Source of the DNA: JAIEPT01 sp038217425
Lineage (GTDB): Bacteria; Planctomycetota; Planctomycetia; Gemmatales; Gemmataceae
Direction of reading: 5' to 3'
DNA: 64,000 bases
Assembly: GCA_038217425.1 (NCBI GenBank)
Contig: JBBQPM010000002.1
Location: forward strand, 1 to 64,000
The notes below the pieces were generated by a model. It was not told where the DNA came from, did not search any database, and was given only the letters and a program-made list of their open reading frames with translations. The stretch's first letter is position 1, and each line of letters begins with the position of its first letter. Position numbers and translations under genes: made by a program. Positions 61,901-64,000 of this stretch are shown piece after piece.

Positions 61901-63169
61901 ATGCCGGTTCGTCTTCCCACCCGCCGCCATTTTCTCCGGGCCGCCGGCGTCGCGCTGGCCTTGCCGCTGCTGGAATCCAATGGCACGCTTTCCGCCGCTG
62001 CCAACGCTCCGCCGCCGCGGAGGATGATCGCGATGGCGCTCGCGTACGGCCTGCACGGTCCTTATCTTTTTCCCACGCGAACTGGCCGGGGCTTCGAGGC
62101 GACGCCGTATCTCGAAGCTCTCGGTAGAGATCTCGCCGGCCAATACACGGTCATCAGCGGCGCCTCGCACCCGGACGTGTCGCGGGGCCACGAGGCCGAC
62201 GCAACCTTCCTCACCGCCGCCCGTGATCCAGGCGGCGCGGGCTTCCGCAACTCCATCTCCCTCGATCAGTTCCTGGTCGATCAACTCAAACCGGATACGC
62301 GTTTTACCTATCTGGCCTTGAGCACTCGCAGCGGCAGCATTTCCTACTCACGCTCCGGCGTTCAAGTTCCCGCGGATTCGAGACCCTCAAACCTCTTCAC
62401 CAAGCTCTTCGTCAACGGGACCGCCGATCAGGTGGAGGCACAGATCCGCCGCCTCCAGGACGGCCAGAGCGTAATGGATACCGTCCTCGCACCCGCGCGG
62501 CGACTTCAGGCGCGTTCGAGTCCCCCGGACCGCGAGCGTCTCGACCAGTACTTCAGCGCGGTGCGCGACGTGGAGCAACGACTCGTCAGCGGCCAGGAAT
62601 GGGCCAGGAGACCCAAACCGAGGGTAGATTATGCGCCGCCCAGAGACGTGAACGACCCGAACGACGACATCACGCGCCTCAAGCTCCTGCTCGATCTCGT
62701 CGCCCTCGCCTTCCAGACCGATTCGACGCGGTTCGTAACTCTGTACGTCAGTCCTTCGAGTTACGTTCAGCCGATCCCCGGCATCTCGATCGGCTTCCAT
62801 GGCCTGAGCCATCACGGATTGGACCCGGACAAGCTAACGCAGTTGAGACTCGTCCAGACTTCGCAAATGCGAGCCGTAGGTGAATTTCTGGCGAAGCTCC
62901 AGGCAACGAGAGAAGCCGGCGAGACGGTCCTTGACCGAACGACGACTCTGATCGGTGCGGGCATGGGGAACGCTTCGAGCCATAACTGCAAGAATCTGCC
63001 GATCGTGGTCGCGGGGGGCGGTTTCCGACACGGACAGCACATCGCCTTCGACGCCGTCAACAACACGCCGCTCTGCCGGCTCTATGTGTCGATCCTGCAA
63101 CGATTCGGCCTCAACCTCCAACAGTTCGCCAGCGGGAGAGGCGCCTTGCCGGGGCTGGAATTGGCGTGA
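61901..63169 (+). CDS. DUF1552 protein with Tat signal
   Basis: A 422-residue protein with a twin-arginine signal (TRRHFLRAAGVALALPLL), so it is probably exported folded. The rest matches the DUF1552 family (YGLHGPYLFPT, SRGHEADATFL, GHQ- and SHHGLDPD-type segments). It starts 11 bases after the DUF1592-type gene, and this gene pair is common in planctomycetes. It may belong to an alkaline-phosphatase-like or sulfatase-like fold, but that is not established. Function unknown. Confidence 0.9.
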   Translation: MPVRLPTRRHFLRAAGVALALPLLESNGTLSAAANAPPPRRMIAMALAYGLHGPYLFPTRTGRGFEATPYLEALGRDLAGQYTVISGASHPDVSRGHEADATFLTAARDPGGAGFRNSISLDQFLVDQLKPDTRFTYLALSTRSGSISYSRSGVQVPADSRPSNLFTKLFVNGTADQVEAQIRRLQDGQSVMDTVLAPARRLQARSSPPDRERLDQYFSAVRDVEQRLVSGQEWARRPKPRVDYAPPRDVNDPNDDITRLKLLLDLVALAFQTDSTRFVTLYVSPSSYVQPIPGISIGFHGLSHHGLDPDKLTQLRLVQTSQMRAVGEFLAKLQATREAGETVLDRTTTLIGAGMGNASSHNCKNLPIVVAGGGFRHGQHIAFDAVNNTPLCRLYVSILQRFGLNLQQFASGRGALPGLELA

Positions 63170-63264
63170 CGGTAAAGTTGCGTAGAAGGCGATGACGCCT
63201 CTGCGCTGCGGATCGATCGGGCCGTTGCCGTGCGTATGCTTTGCAAATAGCGGACGGTGCGGTT

Positions 63265-64000
63265 CTACTTGTCCGCCTTGATCAGTTCGATCATGGTGGC
63301 GGCGAAGCGTCTGCCCATCTCCAGTCGGCCTTCGGTATTGAAATGCACCTTGTCGCCGCCGCGGGGCACGTCATCGCAGTTGAACACGCGAAAGTTTGGC
63401 AGCTTCGCGGCGTCTTGGGCCTTGCGAACCGCCTCCAGATAAAGCGTGCTGGCCACAGGCGGAATCGCCCGGTTCATCACGATGGGCAGTTTTTCATTGC
63501 CAAGGTCTTTCCGCGTCGTTTCGACCCAGCGAACGAGGTTTTCGCCGTACGCCTTGGCGGTTTCCTCCTTGGCGCCGTCGCGAAAGCTCACGTCGAGCAG
63601 GATGCCGGCGATGACGATGGGCCGACCTTTGTCGCTCGATTGTTTCACGATGTTGTTGATGCCCGGGCCCGGAGATTTTCCCGACGTGGACGCGACGGAG
63701 ATCCAGATGATCCCGACCGGTTCGCCAAGATGCTTGGACAAGGCCCGGCCAAAAGTCGCTTCGTTGCCTACCAGATTCTTCCCAGCCTCGAGCGGCGCCC
63801 ATTCGCCTTTCTGATAGACCAGCACCTCCTTCAGCGGCTGGCGCAGATCCTCCGGAACTTTATCGATCTTGGCCGCGGCGCCGAGCATGTTGCTCGTGCC
63901 CGCGAGGACAAACACCTTCAACGGGCGCTCCTTGGCCCCGCCGCCCGACGCTGCCGGGCTCACGAGCGAGAGTGCCAGGAGAGCTGCGAGAACTTTGCTC
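63265..64000 (-). CDS. Sialate-O-acetylesterase-like (SASA/DUF303) protein, 5' end cut by window edge
   Basis: The frame is open to the right edge, and the part inside the window covers about 245 residues including the end of a signal peptide (KVLAALLALSLVSPAAS). The mature part has VFVLAGTSNMLG with the catalytic-type Ser, an IPPVAST region, and DKVHFNTEGRLEMGRRFA (catalytic Asp-x-x-His) near the end, as in SGNH-type acetylesterases of the SASA family. The start codon lies beyond 64000. It is convergent with the DUF1552 gene. Confidence 0.8.
   Translation of the reverse strand, partial: SKVLAALLALSLVSPAASGGGAKERPLKVFVLAGTSNMLGAAAKIDKVPEDLRQPLKEVLVYQKGEWAPLEAGKNLVGNEATFGRALSKHLGEPVGIIWISVASTSGKSPGPGINNIVKQSSDKGRPIVIAGILLDVSFRDGAKEETAKAYGENLVRWVETTRKDLGNEKLPIVMNRAIPPVASTLYLEAVRKAQDAAKLPNFRVFNCDDVPRGGDKVHFNTEGRLEMGRRFAATMIELIKADK

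Overview
The window looks like chromosomal DNA from a planctomycete (Planctomycetota). The inference rests on several features: high GC with long antisense shadow ORFs; a paired DUF1592/DUF1588-type cytochrome protein and DUF1552 protein; secreted PQQ-type beta-propellers; a membrane Ser/Thr kinase; LPS-type sugar genes (kdsB, FkbM methyltransferase, heptose-type nucleotidyltransferase); small TA genes of a type common in that phylum; and many intergenic palindromic repeats. Genus cannot be fixed from sequence alone. I see no rRNA, convincing tRNA, CRISPR array, prophage or complete insertion sequence.

Layout. 1-4.4 kb (mostly minus): the first codons of a gene leaving the left edge; then apgM, a tyrosine-phosphatase/SUI1 fusion and a GIY-YIG protein in one run; then a FixJ-like regulator and its histidine kinase. 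4.8-10.5 kb: nitrilase, ABC-2 exporter pair, TPR lipoprotein, sugar epimerase plus nucleotidyltransferase. 10.7-17 kb: clpB, a small secreted protein, an uncharacterised overlapping gene pair, glyA, and a toxin gene flanked by two paralogous antitoxin-like genes. 17.3-24 kb: four exported proteins (one with a huge Lys/Asp/Gly-rich low-complexity region, one with an NPCBM-like domain, one with EF-hands). 24-26.4 kb: a compact UvrC and a decayed DUF2887 gene with a duplicated tail. 26.4-34.8 kb: NADAR protein, dolichol-phosphate-mannose-type glycosyltransferase, two divergent GTPases (one DRG/Obg-TGS, one membrane-anchored), a membrane protein with a thioredoxin-like protein, FkbM methyltransferase, kdsB, coiled-coil protein. 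35-39 kb: FHA-like protein, membrane Ser/Thr kinase, small membrane protein, gatA. 39.2-46.5 kb: PqqD-like and HPr-kinase-like divergent pair, two convergent beta-propeller proteins, class II photolyase. 46.6-55.7 kb: outer-membrane barrel, then three very large uncharacterised genes on one strand. 56-64 kb: a multicopper oxidase-peroxiredoxin fusion broken by one in-frame TAG, a histidine phosphatase-acylphosphatase fusion, the DUF1592/DUF1552 pair, and a sialate-O-acetylesterase-like gene cut by the right edge.

The strongest candidate for an undescribed system is the three-gene locus at 47772-55745: 486, 1060 and 1073 residues, no signal peptides, helical and coiled-coil rich, no family I can name. 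Other unusual points are the domain fusions, the antitoxin-toxin-antitoxin arrangement, the PqqD/HprK-like pair, and at least six distinct families of long intergenic inverted repeats, several of which recur inside this 64 kb.
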